From: Asterella californica
Lineage: Eukaryota; Streptophyta; Marchantiopsida; Marchantiales; Aytoniaceae
Length of the DNA stretch: 64,000 bases
Direction of reading: 5' to 3'
NCBI GenBank assembly: GCA_036924285.1
Contig: JAYKYS010000010.1
Location: 1,922,001 to 1,986,000, forward strand
Shown: one piece after another, positions 41,601-55,043 of the stretch
Numbering within the stretch: the first letter of the stretch is position 1
Layout of the letters: each line of letters starts with the position of its first letter
Notes under the pieces: generated by a model
Seen by the model: the letters and a program-made list of their open reading frames with translations, nothing else
What the model was told of the DNA's origin: nothing
The model's database searches: none
Translations under genes and position numbers: made by a program

Positions 41601-44600
41601 TCTCATACAGCGGTGCCCAGCTGTAAAGGAAGGGACAGGAACCACAACACAATCACGGGCAGCGGTTCAAGTTCTAGGCGGGAATGAGACGAACGGTAGC
41701 ACTATATGGAGCAGTTCCAGTTCACGGAATGGAACCGCAACCTTGTGTATGTGTTACCCCACCCGCTCGCTAATGTAAGAGAAGATCGTGTGTTACTGAA
41801 GCAACCACAAGAACATTTCAACTACTTGTGACGTGGCAGGCAATAAGTGCCGACCAAGGAAGTGCCATCTGTTTCATTTTTACCATACCTGCAAATGTAA
41901 AACTTCAAAGTTATGTCAAAAGTCAAAGTTTATATTAACTTACTGCCTTTGCCACGAAATCCTTTCTATATGCTTTTCAATTCAATTCAGCTAAAGCATG
42001 TATGAGTACTGGAATTTACACATAGTATTTTGAAACTCAAACGACGAATATCATCAGACAGTGTTATTGCGATAACCATTTCAATTAAAATCCAAGCAAC
42101 CACGTTAGCAAATTTCAGCTAATTAGCGTGCTGCATGTATTTGTAAGTAAACGCTTGAGGAATCCACAGCAAAGTAAAGATTGCAGAAATTTATTTGATT
42201 AGACCCCTAGAAAGAACTTTGGACTTGATCAACCCCTCTTATAATTCCTTACTTTATCAGACTCTTTACCTAGAGTTTCCAGCCGTACAAGTCACTTTGC
42301 CTAGTCAACCATGCATGTAAGAGAAAAAACTTATGCATCTATAGAAAATAAATCAACCAATAATCTTTCCATATTTCATCTCGGGTCACCAGAAAGCGAG
42401 TCAAGTCTCAACATGATTGATCGATATGTTGGCAACTCCAGGTCAAAGCTCTCATCATTGACAAGTAGGAATGTATAAGAGGGGTATTATCAAGTCCGAC
42501 ATTCTTATAGAGTCTTATCAAAAAACTCTTTGGTAAAGATGGAGAAATCTGTTACCTTCGTCCGAAAAGCATAAATTTATACTTTGAATCTAAAGTGTGT
42601 CAGTAGAAAATGAATAGGAGTGTGAAAGCTCAGAAAGAAATATATTTTTAACAAGAAAAGAATTAAACTGGAAACTCAGTCTCAAATGAATCTCAGACAA
42701 ATTTTACAATTGGGAAATTCGTGATGGATAACTTTGTTCTGATGTATATCTTATATCTGCAGATTTAAAAGTTAGCATTTCTATCTTAGAGGCCTTTACA
42801 TGAAGTTGGGACTAAGGATATATTCGAAAGCTGCTCTCTAGAGCGATCTGAGCCGATGCCAGAAGACTTGGATCAATATCACTTTATAATAGTTTTTGAG
42901 AACCAAAAAGCATTTTTAAATACAAAACTATACTCTTCACCTTAACATCTTTTTATTTTGATCTATGTCGTTGTGAGATGAGCCCATACGTCATTTCATT
43001 AGAACATCTCTTGGATCTGGATCACAAAATAATTTATCGGCATTCACTAAATCAAATAGTTACATGAAATACAGAACAGATCACGCAACGTCTATCTCCA
43101 TCAAGTGCTCAACCATGTACTCTATTCTTTGAATGTAGAGAAAATAACTGTTATAGCAATTAATGATGGAAGGTGTGAATTCAGTTTACAAGTGTCTCTA
43201 GCTTGCCAAATTTCTTGATCAATTATGGAAGACCATTAGACAATAGATTTTGGATATAACATTAATATCATTCTTACTTTGGGTAGTTCTTGCTCAACCT
43301 CATACAGAGATTCCTTTACATCACAACCAAATTTGATCACGTCAAACAGAAGAAAGAAAACACTTCGCATGCGTCGGTCAGAAACCGTCCATGGCTTCTA
43401 ACCCCAAGAGATGGAATATTTTCATGAGGTTTACAGCCCTTGATGATACATACCAATCATAATTGGGTATTCGTTTATGGATTATTTTCTAATATTAGAT
43501 ATTGTTCAATAGTAAAAATATATAAAGTGTAATATCAATCTCTAACCACCGGATAAGTATACAATTCATATAACTTGTCTATCTCAAGTAATGAGCAATT
43601 GATATGCTGATATCAACAGAAATTTTCTTGATATCAGTTATTAAAAAAAGTTATTATATATTTAACTATAACATATATATATATATATATATAGAAACTG
43701 AATTTTCATAACTATAATTGCTATAATAATCAATCTTGATTATTATAACTACACAATAATTAATGATATAACCAAGCTTCAGTTACTATAAACAGAATAG
43801 TACTCGAATTTGATTACTCTTTACTCATTTCAATATATCAGTTCTTGGTTAGTGACAAGCTACTCGCCCTCCAGTCTCCACACCAGTCCAACTAAATACA
43901 TATTATTAGTTTCTTGTTGGAGATATGTAGACAATTCCACTCAGAATTATGAGATGGTCTGATGATTTCCTTGTTCATTATAGTGACTCGATAGCACAAA
44001 CATATGGTCATTTTTTACTCCTTGCACTCAAGGCTTGGGTACAACTGGGATACATTTATTCTTGTGTTTTCTTTGACTCAGTAGTGTCATCCAAGACCGA
44101 ACGATGCTGTTGTGTTATGAACGACTTCCCCCTCGTCCAAGCGTACTCAATATTCTTTGGAGTTAGGAGAGTGCAAAGCTCATAAAATTCTCTGACGATA
44201 CCCAAAAGGAGCAGAGGTATGTGCTGTTGTTTATCCGAGTCATCTTTAGCTCCAGATGATGCTGCTACTGCAGCTTTCTTGATTCGGGAGAGGTGTACTT
44301 CTGACCCCTGCACGTCCTGTTGTAATTATCATTATATGTAATTTATTGTAAATAAAAATCATAAATTACCATTATGTAAAGCTCGCTATCCCAAATTTAC
44401 TTTTTGGAAAGTTGCAAACCAAGCCAAAAAAAGAAGTTATATATATTTTATGATTTAAGGTTTGGGTTTTGATCGTCGCAAACAGAAGTTACATACATTT
44501 TATGATTTTAGGTTTATACTTATAGGTTTGGTGACATGGTGCTACGAAAGGCCGAAGTGGCAAGCTTAGGATGGGTCAGATGGATCATCTGGCGATTTAG

Positions 44601-46300
44601 AGTGAGGTGTTGATTGTGGATTGGTCTAGACTCGACGTCGACATGGTTTTATAGTGTAGGTGTAGATTAAGTGTTAGGGAAAATTGAGACTAAGTGTTAA
44701 GAAAAACTGATATGTCGCATACACAACATGTGATGACTTTTGGTAGGACACTTGTTGGTTGGAAGAAGGCAGCTTGTAGTATATAAGGGCTCGCGATTGC
44801 TCATAACCTAATTTTTTATTTAGGGAAGATACCGAGTGGCTGCCCAATTTTCATTTTGTTTTTTTTTGAGGGTTGGATCGAGTGACAAGGTCTAGGTTGG
44901 ACCATAACAAGAGACTTAGACTCGAGTCGATGATATTCTATACTGAAAATGAATTGAAAAGAAAATAATTAAAATAGTAGTACAATTAATTTCTAATTAT
45001 ATTTCTGATAAATAGTAGTACAATATAAGTAATCTCACTTTTTGTGATATATGCGATACACAATATTTCGTCATCCGTGCCTATAATCTAGTAGAGTTCG
45101 CATTTCAGCGTTGGTATGGTTCACTAAGACTGTTTTACCTGTTTGTCCTATCTAAGTCTGACTTTCTATGCAAAGTATCCTCCTATGTCGACTGCATCAA
45201 ATAAATTATTAGTCAAAAGGACTGAATTTTATTAATAATTAACGCATGTAAATGGTTAAATGGAAAATTCTTTAAGGGAAAGAAGGAGAAAAGTAGTAGT
45301 TTATAAAATGATAACTTCGTATAGAACCGTGAATAGCTTACGGTAGTCTTTATGTACTGGCATAACTACTTTACTTTTCTAAAAGATTTAGTAGAATTTA
45401 GTATTATTTATAATTTATAAACTTCTGTATGGATGAAATTCAGACAAAAGGCAACTAAGAGATGCCAACGGTATTTTCCTCCTCGGAGATGTTTGCAGAA
45501 AACGTCCGAGAACTCTTGACCGAAGTCGTAACACTCCACGCGGGACAAGAATATTTACCAAAACTTAGAGATTCGACACGCCTAATGGTACCGTAGCGCA
45601 ATGGTATAAAATGTAGAACAGAGTATATGCAAAAATGAGAGGAAAAGGGGACTGAACAGAAAACAGAAAGAGTTCAGGATCGGGAAGAACCAGCGAGAAG
45701 AAGAAGATACCATCGGAATCAATGAATATATCAACACACAACAAAAGTATAAAAGACACAGATGGAGTCGGTGACAGAGCGAAAGAAAGGCTGCTAGGAT
45801 TGCTCTGATATTATCTAGATGGTAGGTCGTCTTGATTAAGATTGCAAGTGACTGAGCTCTCGTGGAGGAAGTTGAGATCATTCTCGTTGGACATGAGAGG
45901 TAAAACAAACGAGGTATGAAAGGTCCTCGTTGTTGTTGTTTTGTGAATGTTACCATGGAGATATCTTCTCATAGTGCCTACGGTAAAATCTCGTAGTCAC
46001 TCATGCAACTGCTGCTGTCATATCCATCAGTCTGCAATGCTGTGCTTTTGGAAGGAGGAGGTCTGTCTGTCTCTATGTATGGGATCGCATATGGTGACAA
46101 TAAAAATGTCAAGATGCTTCCCGGAAATGATGATTTCCACTCTACAGCATACTGCCAAAAAAGCACGATGGAGAGTGAGATCGATCTCGCTTACAGAAAT
46201 CGTCTTGTTTTTGGGCATTAAAGTGTGTGCAGATCCAGATTATCCACGAAAGCAAGGGAAAAACGGCAAAGGCACTCTTTTAACGTTGTGCGCGGAAATG
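38650..46300. other. AT-rich intergenic, nothing recognised
   Basis: Only small frames without features. Local short duplications occur at 40533-40586 and 44431-44520. There is an (AT)n tract at 43672-43693. I see no gene on either strand. Confidence 0.5.
43672..43693. repeat. (AT)n microsatellite
   Basis: About 11 uninterrupted AT units. Confidence 0.95.
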
Positions 46301-48734
46301 GCGTAATTCTTGTTTTGGACTTTTCTGCGTGAAGCGGCTGGAATCAAATCATTTTCAAACTCGGAAGAGAGAAACAAAACACATAAGAGTCTTTCTTTCC
46401 CTTCTTTGTCTTGTCGATTGTGCTACACCATCTGGAATTGTGAAAGCGACAAAACGCAAATTAACAGGGACCCGGATGGTAACGCTGCACCTTTCGGGAT
46501 CTCGACTTCTGGTGTTTAAACAGTGCGGGAGGAGCAGCAGCCCGGGCGACAAAGCCGGGATAGAATGTACAGTACAGTAGATATGTGAGTGATGGGGACG
46601 ATGATACCAGTACAGTAGCAGTAGTAGTAGTAGGATGGGGTGGGCTGATGATGGATCAGACAGTGAGTGAGTTGAGTGAGCGAGATACGGTACGAAGTAG
46701 GGGCCCGCGCGCCGGTTTATTTGTTCTGTTGAAATCAGAGAGGGAAACCGCCGGCGGCTGAATGGATGCTGAACTAGACCAATTCTCCCTCCTCCTCCGT
46801 GATGGTAGCAGTCGTAGTACTTAGTAGTAGTGGTCGCCGTAGCAATAGTAGCCAGAAGTGGAGATTGGATGGCTTGTACAGTCCAGAGTTCAGAGCCCTC
46901 ACATGGCATAGGGCATGCCATAAGCGGCTGGCTCGTCGTCCTTGAGTTTCTAAGGAAGGACTCTAAGGAACTCCTTCGTTTCCACGCTCCGTTCCGCCAG
47001 AGTCTGCAAACATGAGCGATACAGCTTGACCAGTCTGCTGCTGCTGCCGCAGCAGCCCATGGACATGGGCCACACACGAGGACCGGGAAGAAGAGAGCAG
47101 ATGCATCGTGAGTGGCGCTGTACTTTCTACGAGGTGGAGAACGAGGAAATGCCAAGGGTTTCTAGATCATCCAGTCCCAGAAGCCCAGCTTGATCTGACT
47201 CTGACCTGACCCTACCTGACCCGATCCGACGGGACCCGACCCGACCCGACCCGACCTGACCCGGACCCCACAACCCCTTAAGCCGCACAGCGCAGCTTTA
47301 TTACATATTATACAGCAAACTGAGCAGCAGTTCTTTCTGTTCATCAATCCTTCCTCTCGACTTCTGTCCTCTCCTCTCTCGACTACCCAACGCCGACCTC
47401 ACCTCACCTCACCTCCTTTCATTCCCTTCCTTCCTTCTTCTACGCTGGCTGGGTCCTGGGTCGACAGTTACTAGTCGATGCTCCTGAGAGCTCTGCGCCG
47501 ACTCTGAGTGATATTTCTTTCTGTCCAGTCTATCCTTACTTTCTCACTTGAACATCTCCGAGTCCTCCTCCTGTTGAGTGAACTAGCTCCAGCTCAGTTG
47601 AGAGGACTGAAGGACGTGCGAGTGAGGACGAGCTGAGTTGAAAGTCGAAGCTAAGGAGAAGAAAAGGGTAGTGGGTTCTGCTCTCTTAGCTTCGCTCGAA
47701 GCAAGTGAGCCACGCCAGCCCAGCCATTCAGTGTGCAGAAACAAGTAGGAAAATCGGAAGGAGTGTTTGGTCACTCTTCGCTACTGTCACTGAAAAGCAG
47801 CGTTGACATAAACGTCGGAAACAGTGTGTGGTAGTAGTAGCCATTCACTCACTCAGTCACTGCTGTCCTCGTATCAGCGAGGAAATAACACAGGAAATTT
47901 TCGACGTGTGCTTGTTAACGTGTTTCCTGTTAGTCTTGTCGGTCGTCGAATTCAAAGCGTAGGAACAACTGAAACCGAAAGGAGGAACCACACACATTGT
48001 GCATTGAAGCAGGTCTGCAAGTTTCCTTCACCGTTGAAGGACTGTGCACGGGCTAGTCGCTCAAGCTTACACTTGGGAGCGAATTCGGTCTTTCTGAGCT
48101 TGGACCCTCCTCATCTCTCGACTTCCAGCAGTGAAACCTTGGAAGTTCCTACTCCACGTCCACCATCTCCGCCTCGGTACTCCGGCTGACCTCTCTTGAT
48201 GCTCTCTGATACATAGCTCGCAATTTTTTGTGCCCACGGATCATTCGTGGCGAAGCAAAAACGGCTTATCGGATGTGGGGAGGGGGTTGTGCTGGGCTGC
48301 CCTCCCAGTAGACACGGCGGCACCGGCTGGGCTGGGCTGGTCTGGGAGTCTTGCTGATTGCGGTTCGAGTTTGTTATAACATTGGTGCCGGAAGCATTGC
48401 TGCTGCTAACTCTTCCTTGTACCCGTGCTACTGGCATTGTCTTATCCTACATAAGACATCTCACCGCAGGCGACAAGCTAAGGAGGTGCACATTTCATTC
48501 GCAGTTGTAGCTTCAGTCGCTCAGTAGGGGGAGCTAGGAAGGTGACACAGGTTGACTGAGAATTCCCTTGCGTCGCTCGACAATCACTTGTTCGTCGTCT
48601 GTTAAACAAACTGCTACCGGAACGTCGCCGAGCTGTTGAGCTTCGTTTTCAATTTGTTTCACTGTGGATGGGCAGTGGGGTTGGCAGTACGGGAGTAATA
48701 TCAGTCTAGACACGCAGGTAGCGACTGGCTTTAT
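46300..48734 (+). promoter_or_regulatory. GRF upstream region and probable long 5' leader
   Basis: GC rises sharply from about 46.3 kb. 47340-47480 and neighbouring stretches are strongly pyrimidine-rich (TCCTCTCGACTTCTGTCC and similar), typical of plant 5' leaders. A weak TATA-like TATTATACAG lies near 47305. Upstream ATGs exist, for example a 121-codon frame at 47824-48189, which could act as uORFs if the leader extends that far. The large minus-strand frame at 46355-47155 is low-complexity and is not counted as a gene. The transcription start and any leader intron are not determined. Confidence 0.4.
47196..47268. repeat. CCCGA-type pentamer repeat
   Basis: Imperfect tandem CCCGA/CCTGA units, cleanest at 47231-47256, in the GRF upstream region. 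Confidence 0.85.
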
Positions 48735-51700
48735 ATGGACTTCTCACACAGCTCCGCTGCAGCCACAGCTGGGCTCACAAGCAGCGCGTTGGGGTTCAGC
48801 GAGCGATCTTTGACATCACTGTCCTCGGACATCACAGATAATCATCATCGCTCGCGAATGCCTAGCCATCACAGTATGGCTCCGACTTCCGTGGGGTCCA
48901 TGTCTCCCGCCCTGAATCCGCTCAAGCAGTGCCGATCCGAAATGGACTTGGATGGTCGTGGAGGAGGAGATGACCGTCGGGGTCCTCTCAAGCTCGCCCG
49001 TACGGATTCGTTTTCTTGCCGGCAGTCCGATCTCAAAATGCACATGAGCACTGGCAGTCCCGGTGCATCTCTCGTCCGCAGTAACTCGGTCGTTTCGGAT
49101 GGGCGCCTGGGATGCTCACCTACCAACTCTTGCGCCTCAGATGGTGCCTTGCTTGGCAGTGATGCCACTGTGGTTTCTGATTCTCGCCAGCTCATGCGCT
49201 CAGATTCTGTGGTTTCTGCTCCAGCGTATCCTGGAGCTCAGCAGCCAGGACGGTCTCCCTTGTCCTACCACCATCAGACTTACCATTACAAACCAGCTGG
49301 TACGTACACTTGCTCGGTCTGTTGGTTTCCACGGCAATTACTTCGTTCCGAATTGCATGCCCCTTATCAGTTTCGTATGCGGTGCTTCTTGAGATTATGC
49401 GACTGCGCTGAGAGTGCACTTGAGAGCAGCGTCATGGAGTCGGTCAAATTACTAGAAATGTGGGTGCGGCTGAGGGTTTTGGGTCCGTAGTTTGCATCGG
49501 TCTACATTGTCATCTCTCAGCCGTGGTTGTTTAGTGCTTTTGGATTTATGGCCAGCGGGTGTTCTCCTGGACCCTTCCGTGCTTGACTTAGCCTCAGCAG
49601 CGGGTCGTCGGCTGGCTTGGCATAATGTGTCCTTTAGACTAATATCGCTTTGTTTGCACTAGAGCAGCTTTCTTCAGGTCTTAGTTGCGCGTGAGCTAAT
49701 TGCTCGTCTTCGTGACCTCAGGAAATTCTCTCAACATGGGCCGAGAGGGAGCTGGTCACATGAGCATGCAGAACATTTCGAGCGCGCGTGCTCCTTTCAC
49801 TACGGGCCAATGGGCCGAGCTCGAGCATCAGGCTCTCATTTTCAAGTACATGATGGCGGGCGTCAACGTTCCACCCGATCTACTAAATCCCATTCGCAAG
49901 AGTGTGGCAGCCATGAACGGCTTGACCACTCCTCACCACGCCACTAACAGTAAGTTCATTTCGGACCATGTGAATGAAATCTTTGCAAAACATTTCTTCT
50001 AGGCCCTCTTCTCCCCGGTCAGTAGTAGTCGCTCTGGAAGGCTTGAGAAATTATCAGGGTTTCTATCCGCAAGGGTCAGCTGTCTAGACTGCATAGAGAG
50101 GATTTGGAGCTGTGAGCTACTAGCGACTGCAATTGGATGACCGTTTGCTTTTTACTTGTGGTTGCAGTGGGGTGGGGCACATTCCATCTTGGAGTTGCCA
50201 GTAATGCGGACCCCGAGCCTGGGCGATGCAGGCGAACGGACGGGAAGAAATGGCGATGCTCACGAGACGTGGTACCCGATCAAAAGTATTGCGAGAGGCA
50301 TATGCACCGAGGGCGACATCGGTCCAGGAAGCCCACGGACGGACAAGCGACTTCGACCTCTCCAGCAGCGACGGCCTCGTCGGCCGCTGCGAATTCGTCC
50401 AGCGTGGCGACCAACAGAGCAGTGCCTGGGTCTGCGGGATCGAGCCTGGGTCACAGTAACCTCTCACCCACCATCTCTGCATCCTCACAGCACGGAGGAG
50501 GAGGAGGCGGAGGGCAGCAGCAGCACCAAAGCCTGGGAATGAAAAGTTATGGCAGCAATCACTCTGGCAGTGGTGCCGGAGGTGGCATATCGATCGGCAC
50601 TTCGGGAACTTCCAATTCTTCTGGTTCCCAGTTCCAGCTGCCACTGCAATCAGCGTCTGGGGCTTCAGCCCTAGGCAATAAAGATTACAGGTACCACTAA
50701 GTAAGATTCTGTACGGAGCTTCGTGTGGAGGGTGTTGGTTGGGGGAGGTGAATGATGGATGGGGATTGGAGTGGGAGTGTTGGATTCTACCACTCAAGTA
50801 TGAGTGGTGTGATCGATGGGATGGAATTATATTGCTCACTAACATGCGTCTATGCAGGTATCTTAATGGTATGAACAAATCGGATTTGGGCATGGGCCCA
50901 GAACAGCTGCTCTTCTCGGAGACCTCGGGCAGCGCGAGACTAGGACAGGATTCGCCCTCTATGAGCAATTTGTCACGGCTGTCTTCCGTGAACCACTCTT
51001 GGCAAGCGCTGTCGAGCAAGGTGCCACCAGCACCACAGCCGAAATCAGGCGGCAATAGTAGTTCGTTGCTGCACTACACATCGCCGCAAATGCGGTCACT
51101 CCTCGGGGGACAAGACTTCGGACTGATGCCTGAGACGAGTCAGGTGAACATCTCCATGCAGCAGCAGCAACAGCAGCACTCGTTCTTGAGCAATGGGTAC
51201 GGGGCTGTGGAAGCAGTGAGCGTGGTCCGAGAGCCCGAGGGGCAGCCGTTACGACATTTTTTTGATGATTGGCCGAGGTCGAGAGATCCATCAGCTCTCT
51301 CATGGTCGGATGTGGAAGAGGAGAGGTCGAATCGCAGCAATGCTTCCACCACTCAGCTGTCCATATCTATTCCCGTGACATCTTCCGACTTCCCAACCTC
51401 AAATGCCAGTCCACCGCGAGGCAAGTTATCTCTCTCACCCTTGAAGCTCTCTATGTCCAGGGCGGGAGAAGAAGACCATCTCGGGACTACTGATCCCACC
51501 CACATGGGGCTCGGTGTTGGGATGGGCTTGGGAATGAATGAGGATCGGCACCGGCAGACCACTTGGATTCCCATCACCTGGGAAACTCCTGTGGGTGGGC
51601 CTTTAGCAGAAGTGCTGCAGTCGAGCACCCCGCGCGGCGGGTGCAAGAGCTCATGCCTCAATTTGCTTTGTGATGGATGGGACAGCAGCCCGCGGGACAG

Positions 51701-51884
51701 CCCACGCATGGCATCACCCACAGGCGTCCTACAGAAAGCAACCTTTGGATCCTTTTCTGATTCGAGCAGTAGTGGCTCCAGTCCGCGCACTATCAAGTCC
51801 GAGCCTAATGTGGGGGTAAATTGTGAGCAGAATCTGCGTTCTAGCTCCGTGCTCGTCACTGGATCTAGCCACCTCTCCTCGTAG
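48735..51884 (+). CDS. GRF: Growth-regulating factor (GRF) transcription factor, four coding exons
   Basis: Exons 48735-49299, 49722-49949, 50168-50690 and 50858-51884 join in frame (2,343 nt, 780 residues). All introns are GT...AG: GTACGT/CTCAG, GTAAGT/TGCAG, GTACCA/TGCAG. QLQ domain is at about residues 213-249 ([19 protein letters not shown], then [11 protein letters not shown]). WRC domain has the zinc ligands Cys285, Cys295, Cys306 and His309 (C-X9-C-X10-C-X2-H) and basic nuclear-localisation stretches. The C-terminal part has the family motifs FFDDWP (573-578), TQL (604-606) and GGPLAEVL (686-693), plus a Gln run. Family knowledge: QLQ binds GIF coactivators, WRC binds DNA, and the protein promotes cell proliferation in growing organs, in the nucleus. 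It is long for a GRF because of ~210 Ser-rich residues before QLQ. The start is the first ATG of the open exon 1 frame; an upstream start is not excluded. The usual miR396 site is poorly conserved. Confidence 0.93.
50320..50340 (+). other. Position equivalent to the miR396 target, poorly conserved
   Basis: These codons encode RSRKPTD at the end of WRC, where seed-plant GRF mRNAs usually carry the miR396 site. Against the canonical 21-nt target I count seven mismatches, mostly synonymous third positions plus the VE-to-TD change, so effective miR396 cleavage is not expected. Confidence 0.6.
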
Positions 51885-54200
51885 CTCAACAGTCTATGTC
51901 CACGAATTCGTTCAGTCTGAGACTTCCGCCTTCATTCATTTTCACTCGGTGTCCGATCATGATCAGTTACTCCACTCTCCCAACACTCATGGGTCGGGAG
52001 TTGGTCGACTCGCTACCACTGCTGTACCTTTCCCGTTTCCTGGTTCTGCCATGAGAAGAAGACCTCTCAGTGACACTCTGAAATCCAAAACTTGAGCTGA
52101 AGACCTAGCGGCAGATTCTTTCATTGATCCGAGCCTCCCATGTCCCGCGTTCCCACCAGACGCACTACAGTTCGACCGACGAAGTCAAATTGTTCCTCTT
52201 GATTCGTCAAATTAGTCACATCCTTTAGTTTTCCGAGTGGGTGAGCTACTACTGAATGCGCTGGCACTAGAGCAGAGATTGTGATAGTAGTCCTGAATCG
52301 TTTATCTTCTGAACTTCTTTTTTCCTTCACATTTTTCGGTCCAATTTACTTGATTCATTGTGTTGCAGAGAGGAGAGGAGAGGAGAGGGGAGGTGCTGGC
52401 CTAGAGTGAAGACTGTCTAGGAGTGAAGTGAGTTGAGATGAGAGGGAAGTAGAGTAACTCGCAGAAGCCAAACTTGTGAAGGCGTTGCTAATTGGCAACC
52501 GTTATTCCACCATGTTGGGCCTGCAGGATCGGGATGATCGGGATGATGATGAGTATCATGGCCTCCCTTTTCCCCGTGGGTAGTCCGCCAGGACCATTGA
52601 AGCGCATGTCTGAGAAGAGATCCAAGGGGGAGAGGGGGCGAGGTGGGGTGATTGTGACAACCATGGCCCCAAGGCCAGACAATAATATCCTTTGGGGCTT
52701 CCTTCCCAAGGGCCCAATGTACACTATCTTCAAAGCGGTCACTCTGGTCTTGTACTATTACTCATGTCAGAACAATTGGAAAGCTCATTCACATTTGTAT
52801 AGACTGCTTCGAAAAATCTTCTTCTTCCGAAAGTCTGCCTTTCTGTGAGCTGGGGGATGATGATACTCTGTGCCGATGGTGGGACAAGTGACCGCAACAA
52901 AGCATACACTATGTGCGGAGTCTCTCAGCCAGTTTCACATCGTTGCTGTTGCTGATGATGAACTCTTTAGAGACAGAAGAAGCAGAAGATGGAGAAGAAG
53001 AAGAAGAAGAGGTACACTTGTCAGTTACACGCATAGAGAATTTTCCTTAAATTGTTGTCCTAGCTCTTCATGACGTCCGCCATATGATGAACCCGACTCT
53101 AGACGACTTGTTGAGTGCATACCGGCGTAGTGTTCCTCTGATCACTCGGTCCTTTTATTAATTAGTTTCTGTTGGGAAGGTGCAACGTATTGTTGTGCAA
53201 GTGCTGGAGCATTTTGGTAGATGGCTTCTGTCACTTGCAGAGATAGACTTCCAAAGTCCTAGTAGCCAGATTAGGTTAAAAACTGTAATGAATTTTGTCC
53301 ATGGCTTGGCACGCCTCTTTTATTCAAGACGGGCCGTCGCCATTTGGCTACTTGGAGCAGTGTGTTTCCACAAACGCGGCTTGTATTTTGTTCTGGAGAA
53401 TTAAAAATTTGAAGACTCTTGTCTCCACCGGATCTGCTTCTTATTTCACTCTCATGCGGAATGTCATTTTCCTGTTTTGCGCTGTCTGTGAATGATAATG
53501 ATGAGAATGATAGCTCCCAATCAGAGTATGAGAATTCTCAGAGCTGCAGAATAATTCCCATCTCGTCCGGTCTTATTAGGTCCATCATGGACTCGTCACA
53601 GTCAGCGATTTTACTTTCGCTCGTCCGGTCCGGTACGACCAACGACGGACTAGACCTTCTGTTTATCTAAGGAAGCTCAGCTTTTGAGTTGGCCTGACCT
53701 GGAATGCGGCTTCGTGTATCTGGCCTTTCGCAACTGGAGGAGCGAATATCACACTGCTCAGTATGCTTGGCAGGTTCTGTGGAGCATGGGGTTTGTTGGA
53801 AAGGTAGCAACAAAACAAAAGAAAACGAACGAGATGGTTTGGGATCATTGCGCTGTCCAAAGCAAACGAACCGTCCAATGCTTGCCAGCTCCAGGTCAAA
53901 AGTGCTGGCAGCATGAGTCTGAGTGAATATAGACTGATGATTACCACCGCGGAAGAAAGTATTATGTATGAGAGGTATAAGGAGAGAAAAACTGATTGTG
54001 TCTCTCTCCCTCCTGATACTACTCCTCCGCGTACGCTTCGTGTTTGGAAGTTGTGAGAGAAGCTTTGTTTCTTCTGTAATGAGTGGTTCTCATCTTGTGC
54101 ACGCAGCCCGATGTTTGTGATCAAATACACTACTTAAAAAAGAACAGTTGTACTGCTGTGAATTAATTGCCTTACCCGGTCCCACCCTCTGCCTGCCTGC
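51885..54200 (+). other. Region downstream of GRF: probable 3' UTR, then intergenic
   Basis: No frame with recognisable features on either strand. A GAGAG tract lies at 52377-52393 and an AGAAGA tract at about 52975-53010. No polyadenylation site could be placed with confidence. Confidence 0.4.
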
Positions 54201-55043
54201 TTGCTATCTTTCCAAGGATGCGGCATCTTCCCATCCCATGCTGTGAATTCTTTTTGCTTCCTCGCAATAAAGAAGGGAAGGGAGCAGCTGTGGTAGATCT
54301 GTCGTAGCAGTTAAAAGTCGTTTTCCCTTCTTCGCCTCGTGGTTACTTCTCTTCATGGTGCTTACATAGTATCAAGAGGGCAAACTTTCTTCTTAGCTGG
54401 TGCGAACTCGCATCCCCATCCCCATCCCCATCCCCTTCCGTCTTCTTCTTTCCTGACTCCCGTCCAGTCCTTCCTCTCCTTTCTGGAGCCGTTCAACAGA
54501 CAGACAGAAGAATCTCCGCAGCTCATATCAGCTCAGCACAGGCCATATTCAGCATTCCCTCGTCACCTCACTTGCTGCTTTTTGAGGCTTTTGAAAATCT
54601 TGTTGTTGGCTCCTTGCAGTTCCTCCTGTCTGTCCCGCTGGTGGGTCCGCCTTCGCTCCGTCCATCAGATGATGGAAATTATCTATCTCACTCTCGCCTT
54701 CTCCAATTCGATCTACCATTCCTCCCACAATCTAGGCAGGCAGAGCCGCAGAGGCAGCAGAATCTCCCTCCCCCGCACACCCCCAGCCCACTAGACGCAG
54801 TCAACCCCATCTCGCCTTACAAGAACTTCCACCACTCCACTCCACTCCTCTCTGCTGTTGCTCCTGCTGCTGCTGGTCGGTCGGTCGGTCGGTCGACTGG
54901 ACCCACCAGCGAAGCGAAGGTGGAGAGGGAGAGGGGAGGTTGAGACTACATACATACTGCTCTTGGAATGGAAGACCGCCACTTCTTACCTTACGTGTGT
55001 CTTGAGAAACTCCCGCCAAATCTCCACACCGTATTAGTATCGG
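54201..55043 (+). promoter_or_regulatory. Pyrimidine-rich, leader-like stretch with simple repeats
   Basis: CT-rich blocks, a CCCCAT repeat at 54408-54435, CTG-rich sequence near 54860 and (GGTC)5 at 54875-54894. It resembles the leader region of the GRF gene and may belong to a downstream transcript (55044 or beyond). The open frames across it are low-complexity. Confidence 0.3.

Noticed and set aside
46355..47155. 266-codon minus-strand frame upstream of GRF
   Set aside because: Composition is low-complexity (runs of Leu, Thr, Ala from simple repeats), there is no domain, and it lies in the promoter or leader region of the opposite-strand GRF.
50120..51055. 311-codon minus-strand frame inside GRF
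   Set aside because: Shadow of GRF exons 3-4: it crosses introns without a break and has no domain.
52488..52848. Overlapping frames downstream of GRF on both strands
   Set aside because: Both strands are open by composition, no domain is recognised, and the position fits the GRF 3' UTR.
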